Source of the DNA: Cyclobacteriaceae bacterium
GTDB taxonomy: Bacteria > Bacteroidota > Bacteroidia > Cytophagales > Cyclobacteriaceae
Direction: 5' to 3'
Assembly (NCBI GenBank): GCA_026129485.1
Contig: JAHCHY010000020.1
Location: 1 to 64,000, forward strand
DNA length: 64,000 bases
The stretch's first letter is position 1; every line of letters starts with the position of its first letter. Under the pieces are notes generated by a model that searched no databases, was not told the DNA's origin, and was given only the letters and a program-made list of their open reading frames with translations. The position numbers were made by a program, and so were the translations under genes. This document shows, one piece after another, positions 34,434 through 43,695 of this stretch.

Positions 34434-36908
34434 GTGAGCCGTTCAGGAAAAATAATTGTTTTTGTGTTCATACCCCTGCTGCTGGGAAGCTGCCGGGGTA
34501 CACGATATCTCCAAGAAAACCAAAAGTTACTCGATAAGCAAAGTATTGAGACCCCAAAAGGTTTTAGCAAATCCGGGCTTACCGATTTATATGTACAAAA
34601 GGCCAACCGCAGGTTTTTAGGCTTACCCATAAACACCTTGGTGTGGATGCACCATGAAGGCGAAAAGCGGTACAATCAGCAGAAGTTTGTGGATAAAAAG
34701 GCTAAGGTTGAAGCCCGGTTCGACAAGAAAATTGCAGGCACGCAAAATGCAAAACGTGTTGCCAACTATCAGTACCGCAAGCAAAACCATATTGATGAGC
34801 TGAACAAAAAGATTGAGAACGGCAACCTGTTTATGCAATGGGGCGAGCCTGCTGCCGTTTTTGATTCGGCTAATGTGAAGGCAACGGAAGACAAGATGAG
34901 CGATTATCTTTTCAACCAGGGGTATTTCCGGAACCGGGTAACTTCAACGCTGAAAGAATACAAAAAACGAGTGGATGTTACGTACCATGTTAAACCCGGG
35001 CAGGCTTACTTTTTTGATACTATTTTTTACCAGATACCGGATTCCAGCATAAGGCGAATTATTCTTGATACCCGAAGCCAGAGCCTGATTCGTAAAAACG
35101 ATCGCTATAAGCAGGAAACCCTGAACAAAGAGCACGAGCGGATTGACCTTCAATTGAAAGACCGGGGCTACTTTAACTTCACAAGACAGTACGTAGAGTT
35201 CTCGGTTGATACCGCCTATCGCGGGCCACGGCAGGTAGCCGTGCGCGTGGATATAGCCAATCCTCCGCGCAGAAACGCACACCGGCTTTACCGGGTGGAT
35301 TCGGTGCTGTTCACTGCCGATGCCGGTGTAAATACCGGTGATACGATTAAACGAACTTCGGAAGAATACAACTCCATTACCTTCAATTACTTTCGTAACC
35401 AGTATAATAAGAAAGTGCTTTCGCGCAGGGTATTCATTCATAAGGACAGCCTGTATAGCCGCAGCGCCACATTCAACAGCCAGCGGCAATTAGCTAACCT
35501 CGATATTTTCAAATTCATTAATGTAAACTACGACCAGGTAAATTCTGAAAGCGACTCAACTGTCAGTAAGTTTGTAGGTCATATTTTCTGCAGCCCGCTG
35601 GATCGTTACTCCTGGTCGAATGAAGCCGGTGTAACCGTAACACAAGGGTTTCCCGGGCCTTACTTCAGCACCAATTTCAAGATGCGAAATCTTTTCAGGG
35701 GCCTGGAGATACTGGAAATAAATGGTCGTTACGGATTTGAAGGTGTGGCATCGGCCACCGACCGCAGCAATTTTTACCGCAGCACGGAAGCCGGCCTGAA
35801 CGGGAGCATTACATTCCCGCAGTTTCTTTTTCCCTTTAGTGAAAAGACCGCCACCCACTTAGCCAAGTATAATCCGCGTACGCGGCTGCTGGCAGGTTAT
35901 ACGTTTACCGAACGACCGGAATACACGCGCTCCATTACCACGGTGTCCAACACCTACACGTGGCAGAACAAGCAAACCACGCAGCTATCGCTTACGCTGA
36001 TTAACCTGAACATTATCCGGTCGAAGTTAGACAGCACGTTTAATGCCTTGCTTACCGATCTGCAGAACAACCAGGGCAATAACCTGAAAAACTCATTTAA
36101 CCCATCGTTTGTGAGCAGTATGATTTTTGGTATAACCTGGAACCCGAACAACTACGGGAACAGCGAAAAGAATGCGTTCTTTGTTCGTGCGCAGGCTGAA
36201 TCCGGGGGAACCTTGTTTAACCTGGCGGAACCCGGCTACATTACGCGCAGGGGCTTAGAGCTTTACCAATACGTACGGTTTAACCTCGATTTTCGCAAAA
36301 GCGTGGTGATCAATAAAACAACTGCGCTGGCTTACCGGCTCAATACCGGTATTGGCTACGCCTATAGCTCAAACAAAGTTTTACCTTACGAGAAGTATTT
36401 CTTTGCAGGCGGCAGCAACAGCGTACGGGCGTGGCTTCCGCGCAGGTTAGGCATTGGCACCGTGCCTCCCAACCTGAGCGAAGAGCCCAACAAAGACGGC
36501 TTGTTCGATTACAGCTTTGAAAAACCGGGTGAAGTATTGCTGGAAGGAAGCATTGAATTACGCAAAAAACTATTTGGGTTTGTAAACGGGGCCATCTTTG
36601 TAGATGCCGGTAATGTCTGGTCGTTCCGGCAAATTCAGCTTGTGCGCGAAGGCTCTAATGTCGCTTCCTGGAGCGGCTCATCGCGTATCGATGGTAATTT
36701 TTATAAGCAGTTAGGCGTAGGTACCGGCTTCGGGTTCCGCTTTGATTTTTCTTTCTTAGTGCTGCGTATTGATATGGGTATGAAAGTGCTTGATCCCGGC
36801 AGACCGGAAGGCAAACGCTTTGTGTTGGATAAGGTTAAGTTCTTCGGCCCGTTTGGTGTTGACCGTGAGCCCGTGATCTTTAATATCGGTATCGGGTATC
36901 CGTTCTAA
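34434..36908 (+). CDS. tamL: BamA/TamA-family outer-membrane lipoprotein (TamL-like)
   Basis: 824 residues from a GTG start. The N-terminus is a type II signal peptide with lipobox LLLGSC, so the protein is lipid-anchored, as in Bacteroidota TamL. POTRA-like repeats occupy about 95-330 and a 16-strand barrel from about 400 to the end. It closes with FNIGIGYPF, ending in the terminal Phe typical of barrel proteins. It is thought to take part in insertion of outer-membrane proteins or lipid/envelope transport together with TamB. No tamB is adjacent. The next gene converges with a 4-nt gap. Confidence 0.85.
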   Translation: MSRSGKIIVFVFIPLLLGSCRGTRYLQENQKLLDKQSIETPKGFSKSGLTDLYVQKANRRFLGLPINTLVWMHHEGEKRYNQQKFVDKKAKVEARFDKKIAGTQNAKRVANYQYRKQNHIDELNKKIENGNLFMQWGEPAAVFDSANVKATEDKMSDYLFNQGYFRNRVTSTLKEYKKRVDVTYHVKPGQAYFFDTIFYQIPDSSIRRIILDTRSQSLIRKNDRYKQETLNKEHERIDLQLKDRGYFNFTRQYVEFSVDTAYRGPRQVAVRVDIANPPRRNAHRLYRVDSVLFTADAGVNTGDTIKRTSEEYNSITFNYFRNQYNKKVLSRRVFIHKDSLYSRSATFNSQRQLANLDIFKFINVNYDQVNSESDSTVSKFVGHIFCSPLDRYSWSNEAGVTVTQGFPGPYFSTNFKMRNLFRGLEILEINGRYGFEGVASATDRSNFYRSTEAGLNGSITFPQFLFPFSEKTATHLAKYNPRTRLLAGYTFTERPEYTRSITTVSNTYTWQNKQTTQLSLTLINLNIIRSKLDSTFNALLTDLQNNQGNNLKNSFNPSFVSSMIFGITWNPNNYGNSEKNAFFVRAQAESGGTLFNLAEPGYITRRGLELYQYVRFNLDFRKSVVINKTTALAYRLNTGIGYAYSSNKVLPYEKYFFAGGSNSVRAWLPRRLGIGTVPPNLSEEPNKDGLFDYSFEKPGEVLLEGSIELRKKLFGFVNGAIFVDAGNVWSFRQIQLVREGSNVASWSGSSRIDGNFYKQLGVGTGFGFRFDFSFLVLRIDMGMKVLDPGRPEGKRFVLDKVKFFGPFGVDREPVIFNIGIGYPF

Positions 36909-36912
36909 AGCT

Positions 36913-39000
36913 TTACCACTTTAGCAGCTTATCCAGTTCAGCCACAACTTTCGCGGCATCAGGCAACATCATTTTTTCGAGCGCCCGGTTAAGTGGTACG
37001 GCAGGCAGGTTCGCTGAACCTACCACGGACACGGGCGCATCAAGACTGGTAAAACATTTTTGTGAGATCCGGCCGGCAAGCGATTCTGCAAATGAGTTCA
37101 GAACAGGCTCTTCCGAAAGTACCATTACCCGGTTGTGCTGCTTTACGCGACCGGCAATCAAATCCCAATCTATCGGGTTAAGCGTGCGCAGGTCAACAAT
37201 CTCTACCTGCCCGGGAAATGCAAACGCTGCTTCACGCGCCCAATACACACCCATACCGTATGTTATGATCAACGCTGTTTGTGATGCCTTTCGTTTTTCT
37301 TCATCTGCATGCAAAACAACATCAGCTTTGCCTAAGGGTAAACGATAATCCGCACCGGGTTCCGTTGTTTTGGCATCGGCTGTTCCGGGTAGCTTGCTCC
37401 AGTATAAGCCTTTGTGCTCCAGCATCACTACGGGGTTCGGATCGTAAAAGGCGGCTTTCATCAAACCTTTCATATCTGCCGCATTGGATGGATACACTAC
37501 TTTTATTCCCCGAATGGTTAACAAGGTTGATTCAATGCTTCCGGAATGATAAGGTCCTCCGCCTCCGTAGGCTCCGACAGGAACACGGATCAGGGCCTGG
37601 ATCGGAAACTTACCTTTCGAAAGGTAACAGCTCTTGGAAAGCTCTTCAACCAATTGATTGAGTCCCGGCCAGATATAATCGGCAAACTGGATCTCAACAA
37701 TCGGCTTTACTCCCACTGCCGACATGCCTGCTGTTGACCCGATGATATACGCTTCCTGTATAGGGGTATTAAAAACCCGATCATCGCCATACTTTTGCGC
37801 CAGCGTGGCAGCCTCGCGAAACACACCGCCCAACCTTCCGCCTACATCCTGCCCGTAAAAAACAGCTGTGGGCTCATGCTTCAGAATTTCATCCACAGCA
37901 TGCAGGGCGGCATCTACCATAATAACTTTTTGCGCCTTTGCCGGGCTTCGTTCCCCGCTCTCTTCCGTTATTGGTGCAGGTGCAAACTCATGCGAATCAA
38001 AATCAAGCGGGTCGGCATCTGCAGCCGATGCTGCCTTTTCGTAATCCGACAGTACAATTTTTTCAGCTTCACCGGAAATGGCCTTAAGCTCACGTTTACT
38101 TACACCCAGCTTTAGTAATTGTTTTTCCAAAAGCGGTAACGAATCGCGTTTGGCATGTTCAGCCAGGTCATCGCCCCGGTACCATTCTTTTCTTACCCCG
38201 GATGTATGATGGCCCAGCAAGGGACAGGTGGCATGCAACAAAACGGGCGCCCGCTTCCTGCGCACATAACTGATTGCCGATTCAACTGCTTTATAACTGG
38301 CTATAAAGTCCGATCCATCTACCTGCATACGATGCAGTCCTTTAAAGCCGGCCGCATATTCAAATGCATTCATGGTACGCATCTCCGAACCTGTGGCCGA
38401 AATCCCCCAGTCATTATCCTGAACGAGGTAAAAAACAGGCAATGATTTTAAGGCTGCCATCTGAAACGCTTCTGCTACTTCACCTTCCGTAACCGAGCCA
38501 TCGCCCAGCGAGCACAGCACAACCGGGCGCTTATCTCCCTGAAGCAAGCCGGCAGATTCCAGGTACGAAATACCATGAGCCATGCCTGTGGCAGGAATAG
38601 CCTGCATACCGGTAGCCGAGCTTTGATGCGGGATTACCGGGAACCCTTTACGCCTGAGTGCCGGATGACCATAATAACTTCTGCCACCGGTAAACGGGTC
38701 ATCGGCTTTGGCCATAAGCTGCAGCATCAGCTCGTACGGTTGCATACCCAGCCCCAGCAAAACAGATTCATCGCGGTAATAGAGCGAGGCATAATCATAA
38801 TCCTTCAATTGCAAACCCGCAGCTAACTGAATGGCTTCATGCCCGCGCGATGTGCTGTGAACATAGCGCGCGCAAACCTCGCGCTGCTCGTCATACAACC
38901 GTGCCATGCGTTCGGCCGTCTTCATCAGCTTATATGCTTTTTTAAGCAGTGCGATTGAGTCAACCCCTGATTGCTGCCTTTTTACTTCAGTTCCCGCCAT
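36913..39000 (-). CDS. 2-oxoacid dehydrogenase E1, fused alpha and beta subunits
   Basis: 695 residues. The alpha half (about 15-345) carries the thiamine-diphosphate motif GDGSVTEGEVAEAF and YLVQDNDW. The beta half (about 360-695) begins KVIMVDAALHAVDEILKHEP and has GQDVGGRLGGVFREA and VPVGAYGGGGPYHS. A linker at about 340-358 joins them. It decarboxylates a branched-chain 2-oxoacid or a related 2-oxoacid and passes the acyl group to E2 lipoate. Fused E1 chains are usual in Bacteroidota. E2 and E3 are not in the window. Confidence 0.92.
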   Translation of the reverse strand: MAGTEVKRQQSGVDSIALLKKAYKLMKTAERMARLYDEQREVCARYVHSTSRGHEAIQLAAGLQLKDYDYASLYYRDESVLLGLGMQPYELMLQLMAKADDPFTGGRSYYGHPALRRKGFPVIPHQSSATGMQAIPATGMAHGISYLESAGLLQGDKRPVVLCSLGDGSVTEGEVAEAFQMAALKSLPVFYLVQDNDWGISATGSEMRTMNAFEYAAGFKGLHRMQVDGSDFIASYKAVESAISYVRRKRAPVLLHATCPLLGHHTSGVRKEWYRGDDLAEHAKRDSLPLLEKQLLKLGVSKRELKAISGEAEKIVLSDYEKAASAADADPLDFDSHEFAPAPITEESGERSPAKAQKVIMVDAALHAVDEILKHEPTAVFYGQDVGGRLGGVFREAATLAQKYGDDRVFNTPIQEAYIIGSTAGMSAVGVKPIVEIQFADYIWPGLNQLVEELSKSCYLSKGKFPIQALIRVPVGAYGGGGPYHSGSIESTLLTIRGIKVVYPSNAADMKGLMKAAFYDPNPVVMLEHKGLYWSKLPGTADAKTTEPGADYRLPLGKADVVLHADEEKRKASQTALIITYGMGVYWAREAAFAFPGQVEIVDLRTLNPIDWDLIAGRVKQHNRVMVLSEEPVLNSFAESLAGRISQKCFTSLDAPVSVVGSANLPAVPLNRALEKMMLPDAAKVVAELDKLLKW

Positions 39001-39123
39001 TCTACAATCGATTGAAATGGCTCTAATATAGATAATTTTCTATTGGTTGGCAGTGTTGCAACGGTTCGCGGTTTGGTGTCCGGACGGGAAATGTCAGCAG
39101 GAATTTTTGCGCTTGAGCGTGTG

Positions 39124-40002
39124 CTATTTGTTAGTTTGTCCGTTAATAAATTCCAAGAGTTTAGTTGCTGATAATTTTCCAAATTCGTTCGCGGCTTTCG
39201 GGCTTGCGCCTGTAATTAATTTTCTGTCAGCAAAACAAGTCTTGTCTGCTTTTGAGTTTACAATACGCACACCCAATTTATTCAGCTTCTCTCCGAAAAA
39301 CCAGGTCAACTGCCCGGGCATATAACCGATTAAAGGCGTTTGTCTGTCAACCTTGTCGGGAAAGGCTGCGATTTTATATCCGTTGAAAATAAATGGCTCG
39401 GTGTCATTGGCAGGTTTTGCCGCAAGCAATGCGGCAGGTCCGTGGCAAATTGACAAATTGAACAGGTCTTTTTTGAAAGCCCACTTAATTAAGTCGCCAA
39501 CATTTTTGTCGTCTGGTAAACCAATCAAAGCACCGTGTCCGCCCGGAATGTAAATAGCAATGTAGCTGCGATTGTTGTCAAAATTGTTTTTTGCAAAGTC
39601 GGCAATGCTGTTTGGCTTGTCAAGGTGACTTTTATACTCGTCATAAATTGCCATAACATTTTTGTCCTTCTTTGGCATTGCCCACATTTCAAGTTGCACG
39701 GGTTTGCCTGTCGGTGTAAAAATATCAAAATCAAATCCTGCGTTTTTCAAATGCAACATGGGCACAAGTGTTTCCACCGGGTGATTGCCCGTAGAAAATT
39801 TCTTTCCGTTAGTCATTGTCAGTTGCGATTGCTCTGTACACACGACTAATATTTTGAGTTGCCTGTCTCTGTTGGGATTACTGAAAATTATTGGCGTATA
39901 GTCTGTCGTGTCCGAAGTCGCCAACTTCAACGATAAGCTTGACGGGCTGTATGCTCCGTCTTCGGTTGGGTTGGGATTAAGTCCAAAAAGTTTCTTTATC
40001 AT
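39124..40002 (-). CDS. hchA: Hsp31-type DJ-1/PfpI protein (protein/nucleic-acid deglycase, glyoxalase III)
   Basis: 292 residues. Catalytic Cys186 sits in LSICHGPAALL and Glu77 in GNHPVETLVP, which is almost the same numbering as E. coli HchA (Cys185, Glu77). It is predicted to remove methylglyoxal or glycation adducts and act as a holding chaperone. The first 27 codons are duplicated upstream at 40133-40210. The 121-nt gap downstream, towards the E1 gene, contains a motif shared with the palindromic region near 43.5 kb, which hints that hchA belongs to an exchangeable segment. Confidence 0.9.
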   Translation of the reverse strand: MIKKLFGLNPNPTEDGAYSPSSLSLKLATSDTTDYTPIIFSNPNRDRQLKILVVCTEQSQLTMTNGKKFSTGNHPVETLVPMLHLKNAGFDFDIFTPTGKPVQLEMWAMPKKDKNVMAIYDEYKSHLDKPNSIADFAKNNFDNNRSYIAIYIPGGHGALIGLPDDKNVGDLIKWAFKKDLFNLSICHGPAALLAAKPANDTEPFIFNGYKIAAFPDKVDRQTPLIGYMPGQLTWFFGEKLNKLGVRIVNSKADKTCFADRKLITGASPKAANEFGKLSATKLLEFINGQTNK

Positions 40003-40075
40003 ATTACAAGGTTCAATAAATTTCTCTGTTCTTAGCGGAGTCTTCGCTTACGTATTTTATTTTAGTACAAGCCTC

Positions 40076-40210
40076 CTAAACAGCTCCGTTTAAAATCGCG
40101 GAGTCCGAAGCGAGACTCCGCTTGGAAATGAGCTTCAACGATAAGTTTGACGGACTGTATGCTCCGTCTTCGGTTGGGTTGGGGTTAAGTCCAAAAAGTT
40201 TCTTTATCAT
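40076..40210 (-). pseudogene. Truncated duplicate of the hchA 5' end
   Basis: ATG at 40210 starts MIKKLFGLNPNPTEDGAYSP, the same first 20 residues as hchA, and continues with N-L-S-L-K-L before running into an unrelated palindrome and a stop at 40076. At DNA level 40133-40231 matches 39925-40023 with six differences in 99 positions by eye, including about 20 nt upstream of the ATG. It is a non-functional remnant of a segmental duplication. Confidence 0.85.
40098..40121. repeat. REP-like hairpin with perfect 8-bp arms
   Basis: GCGGAGTC-CGAAGCGA-GACTCCGC. It lies exactly where the duplicated hchA fragment breaks off. A related half-site AGCGGAGTCTTCGCT occurs at 40034-40048. It looks like a dispersed palindromic element. 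Confidence 0.6.
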
Positions 40211-40273
40211 ATTGCAAAATTCAATAAATTTTTGTCAGTCCAAAGTTCGCAGTGCCATCCAAAGCATAGCCGG

Positions 40274-40434
40274 TAACGTTTGTGTATGTGACGTTGCGGG
40301 TATAGGAGGGCAAATGAAGGAGGAACGACTGATTTGCCCGACTTGCCGCGAATTTTCCTGCGACACAAAAATTGTTTGAAAAACTAAACTACGAACTTAC
40401 ACTGCACCCCGCAATGTTCACATACACTTTGTTA
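40274..40434. repeat. 161-bp imperfect palindrome with nested hairpin (attC-like shape)
   Basis: The outer arms TAACGTTTGTGTATGTGACG (40274-40293, continuing TTGCGGG) and the complementary right arm 40407-40434 (ending CACTTTGTTA) pair along about 27 nt with a few mismatches. An inner perfect 8-bp hairpin GGGCAAAT/ATTTGCCC lies at 40308-40339. The ends read CGGTAAC and GTTATGC, resembling the R'' and R' boxes of integron attC sites, though the length is above the usual range. No gene was seen in 40211-40537. Confidence 0.45.
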
Positions 40435-40474
40435 TGCACATGTGCCGCATTTACCGTACTCTAAACAACACGGA

Positions 40475-40516
40475 TGCAAAGGGCTTTGGTTCGTATGCGG
40501 CAAGTGGGCCTTTGCA
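40475..40516. repeat. Hairpin downstream of the subtilase gene
   Basis: TGCAAAGG/CCTTTGCA (8 bp perfect) closes a loop that contains CTTTGGT and GCGGCAAG. The same two words occur in the loop and arm of the hairpin at 43486-43543 on the other side of the subtilase pair. Confidence 0.5.
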
Positions 40517-40537
40517 TTGGTGTGGTTTTATGCTCTC

Positions 40538-42916
40538 CTATCGGTCAATGACTATTCTCCGTAGCGTTACTTCATTATTATACTTATACTGAATACGCAA
40601 GACGTACTGTCCGTTTTTCAGATGCGCGGTGTCTATCCGTTGCTTTTTATTTTTCGATGAAGTCTTCAATACTTCTGTTCCTGTGTAGTCAACTAAGGTA
40701 ATCAGGTATAATTCTGCCTCGGTTACTATATCATCAGGCATCTCAATGTCAAGATAATTGTTTGCCGGGTTAGGGGAAACGGTAAAGAGCCAGGTACAGT
40801 TAACATATTCTACTTCAGTGCCTACCCAATTGGTTGAGCCGCATTCATTGGTTCCTCTAACCTCAAATACATAGTAGCCAACACTGGGCGGATAATAACT
40901 CCACAGATTAGGTGTGCCGGCCTGATACGTGGTAGTAGGTGATGTGTAAAGTACCGTTTGCCCCGTTATGTCCAACAGCCGTGCCTCAAAATTGGTACCG
41001 GGCGCTCCTGTATCTATTTCAAAATAATTGCCGTAGCTGCTGAAACAGAAGTACATGCCATCGTTTTCACTATTGGTGAAATAGATTGGGCCAGGAAGAA
41101 GCCCCTGAACCGAAAAATTGTTGCTCTGCACCTGAAAATTACCACAAGCAGTGCTGATCGTAAATATAACAATACCAGGCCCACCTATGGTGAGGTCGGC
41201 TGGTATCAATGTGGCATTGGTTCCATTACCACTATTTGTCTCAAAATAGCCTGGTGAAGCCTGCCATGTTACCGTAGCTCCGGCAGGTACGTTGTTCAGG
41301 GTAAACGTTTCGCCCGTGCAAGCGATGACGGACGGGCCGGTGATGGTTGGTAAAGTAGCTTGCACTGCGTTAAAGGCATTCACCCTTCCATAACCCATTT
41401 GATTATTCCATGTCAAGCCAGGTTGTTCTCCTGCTCCTAATGTATAAGTTACGCCTCCAACCTTATTAGCAGTGCTTTCAATTATGTTACGGACTTGTTG
41501 TGAAGTGAGAGTAGGATTAATTGATAGTACTAATACTGCGACCCCTGCTACGTTTGGGCACGCTGCAGATGTACCTGTAAATCCCGAAAAATAATCTCCA
41601 TTAGTACCATTCGATGTATTATATCCTATATTCCCTTGTCGGTCAGTTACAAAAATATCTACACCTGGCGCTACAACATCTAGCCCTGCACCAAAACTCG
41701 AAAAAGAAGCTCTTGTATCTTGGTTTGTTGTAGCCCCAACTGCTATAACGTTAGCGTTACTAGCAGGATAAGAAATTGCTGTATTGGAATTTCCTGATGC
41801 AGCTAACAATATACAACCCAAATTATTCCTTCCAGTCGTAACGGCATTATTTATAGCAGTTTCAATGTTATTAGTTTGTTGAACACTAAAAGACATACTT
41901 ATTACATCTGCGCCATTTAATACAGCCCAATCTATTCCTGCGGCTACAAAACCCGATTCTGTTATTGTCCAATTTGCACTGCGGGTTGCTATTCTAATTG
42001 GGATTATGCGGGAATTATAAGCTACTCCAACAACGCCAATTTCATTATTCCCCTCCGCAGCAACAATCCCCGCACAGGCAGTACCGTGAGCAATATCTCC
42101 TGTATTATCTAAAGGTGCCCCATCGCTATCTCCACCTGTAGCATCAAAACCTTGCAATAGGTTATTTTCTAAATCCGGATGGTCAAGTTCAACACCAATG
42201 TCAAGAATTGCAGTCCTAATATCGTTGCATCCCGTTGTTAGGTTCCAAGCCTCAACCACATCCATATCATGGTTATTTACATTATTCAGTGCCCATTGAT
42301 CTTCATAATGCTCGTCTTCTGTATTCATCTCAACAAAAAGCAAGAAGTTAGGCTCCACATATTGAAACAATCCACTATCGTGTAATTCGTTGGCTATTTC
42401 CATTGCATTCTTTGTTGCTCCATTTTCAAGCGTTAAAAAATATGTTTTAACATCATACTCATATCGTTTTTCAATACGAACTTTATACTTTCCTAACAAA
42501 GTCGTTAATACTGGTAAATCAGAGATGGATTTCAACCGAACAATAACTTGATTTGTAAAGGTACCAAATTCTTTCCCTGAATCATTAAGCAGAACAGGTG
42601 AAGCATAAGTAACTTCGTGATTACTACTTAGTGATTTTAGTACACTCTGTATTGCCTCATAAGATGTGTTGTCAAATTCCATCAAAGTAAGTCCTTCAAC
42701 AGATTCTAAATTAGTATATTTAACGGAAGATAGCTTGAGTACTTCTTCGTTTTTATGAATCTGAGCACCTTTGTTTTTATATTGTATAATTATACGATTG
42801 GATATTGTATAAGAAACCTTATCCCCTTTGACATAACTATAATATTTTTGCTGGGCAATAAGATTATAAGACTGTAAAATGGTAATGGCTACAAAAATAA
42901 TTTTGAACACCCTCAT
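40538..42916 (-). CDS. S8 (subtilisin) peptidase with T9SS type A sorting domain
   Basis: 792 residues. Signal peptide 1-21 (ending LIAQ), a pro-region to about 195, and a catalytic domain with Asp239 in AILDIGVELDHPD, His277 in AHGTACAG and Ser450 in TGTSAACPN. An Ig-like or fibronectin-like region spans about 520-700. The C-terminus is a T9SS sorting domain (VSPNPANNYLDIEM to the basic end RRIVIDR). It is predicted to be secreted through the type IX system and anchored or released at the cell surface. The lipoprotein gene lies 2 nt upstream, so the two form one unit. Not similar to neighbouring housekeeping genes in context. Confidence 0.93.
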   Translation of the reverse strand: MRVFKIIFVAITILQSYNLIAQQKYYSYVKGDKVSYTISNRIIIQYKNKGAQIHKNEEVLKLSSVKYTNLESVEGLTLMEFDNTSYEAIQSVLKSLSSNHEVTYASPVLLNDSGKEFGTFTNQVIVRLKSISDLPVLTTLLGKYKVRIEKRYEYDVKTYFLTLENGATKNAMEIANELHDSGLFQYVEPNFLLFVEMNTEDEHYEDQWALNNVNNHDMDVVEAWNLTTGCNDIRTAILDIGVELDHPDLENNLLQGFDATGGDSDGAPLDNTGDIAHGTACAGIVAAEGNNEIGVVGVAYNSRIIPIRIATRSANWTITESGFVAAGIDWAVLNGADVISMSFSVQQTNNIETAINNAVTTGRNNLGCILLAASGNSNTAISYPASNANVIAVGATTNQDTRASFSSFGAGLDVVAPGVDIFVTDRQGNIGYNTSNGTNGDYFSGFTGTSAACPNVAGVAVLVLSINPTLTSQQVRNIIESTANKVGGVTYTLGAGEQPGLTWNNQMGYGRVNAFNAVQATLPTITGPSVIACTGETFTLNNVPAGATVTWQASPGYFETNSGNGTNATLIPADLTIGGPGIVIFTISTACGNFQVQSNNFSVQGLLPGPIYFTNSENDGMYFCFSSYGNYFEIDTGAPGTNFEARLLDITGQTVLYTSPTTTYQAGTPNLWSYYPPSVGYYVFEVRGTNECGSTNWVGTEVEYVNCTWLFTVSPNPANNYLDIEMPDDIVTEAELYLITLVDYTGTEVLKTSSKNKKQRIDTAHLKNGQYVLRIQYKYNNEVTLRRIVIDR

Positions 42917-42918
42917 AA

Positions 42919-43398
42919 CTATTGACGTTTAATGTCGAAACTCACACTTGAATAGCCAGTGGGGACAATAGCAAAATAATTTATAGTAGTAATTACCTGC
43001 AATGCACCACCTCCATATCTAACCTCAAAGAGCAAGCCATTACAATTATCAATCACTCTCTCATGTATAATTTCATCAGAATAACTTGCTTTCACCCTTC
43101 CAGCTAACAAGGAATAATTATTAAAATCGATAGCAGGTCGTAATGTATCAGACCTTATACCCACATATTCTTCATAGTTCTGTTGATCGCGAATAATGAG
43201 GTTAACCATAGATTCACTGTCGCTTACGTTCTGTATCCAAGCATAAGGCGTGTTCATATCAAAAAAAGTTAGGGTGTTAACGGCTGTGTATTCTCCGCTT
43301 GATGTACACGGAACACTGTTTTCACAACTTGCTCCCATTGATAAGAAACAGAACATAAGCAGGCATTCCGCTTTCCTTGTTCGATTTGAATTTTTCAT
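42919..43398 (-). CDS. Small lipoprotein of unknown function paired with the subtilase
   Basis: 159 residues from the ATG at 43398, chosen because it puts a positively charged start before the hydrophobic stretch and a lipobox-like G-A-S-C. An upstream ATG at 43431 would add 11 residues. The mature part is acidic, beta-rich and without a known motif, and has three further cysteines. It is 2 nt upstream of the subtilase start, so the two are co-transcribed. An inhibitor or chaperone role for the protease is a guess from gene order. Confidence 0.65.
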   Translation of the reverse strand: MKNSNRTRKAECLLMFCFLSMGASCENSVPCTSSGEYTAVNTLTFFDMNTPYAWIQNVSDSESMVNLIIRDQQNYEEYVGIRSDTLRPAIDFNNYSLLAGRVKASYSDEIIHERVIDNCNGLLFEVRYGGGALQVITTINYFAIVPTGYSSVSFDIKRQ

Positions 43399-43485
43399 AC
43401 TGTGTATAATTTTATTTTTATGATTAGACACTTATTTTAATCCTTTCGTTGTAAGCGAAATTAATCTTTTTTTTAGTTATTCAAA

Positions 43486-43543
43486 TTGGCTCTTTTCCTT
43501 GCTTTGGTGTCGCGCAGGAATGTGCGGCAAGCAAAAGTGCCAA
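43486..43543. repeat. Long imperfect hairpin upstream of the lipoprotein gene
   Basis: Arms 43486-43502 (TTGGCTCTTTTCCTTGC) and 43527-43543 (GCAAGCAAAAGTGCCAA) pair at 15 of 17 positions around a 24-nt loop with CTTTGGTGTC. Just beyond, GTGCATAAC at 43576-43584 mirrors GTTATGCAC at 40431-40439. The rest of 43432-43695 shows no gene. Confidence 0.55.
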
Positions 43544-43695
43544 TGTTCGAAGCACCGAATCTGTCCCGCAGCATTGTGCATAACTCGTTTATATATGTAA
43601 TAAAACTAAACAAAAATTCTTAATTTATTTCAGCTATTATATAGTTAACCCCCCGTTACCTGTCATACTCAAACTTGACAGTTCTACCAAAAAAC

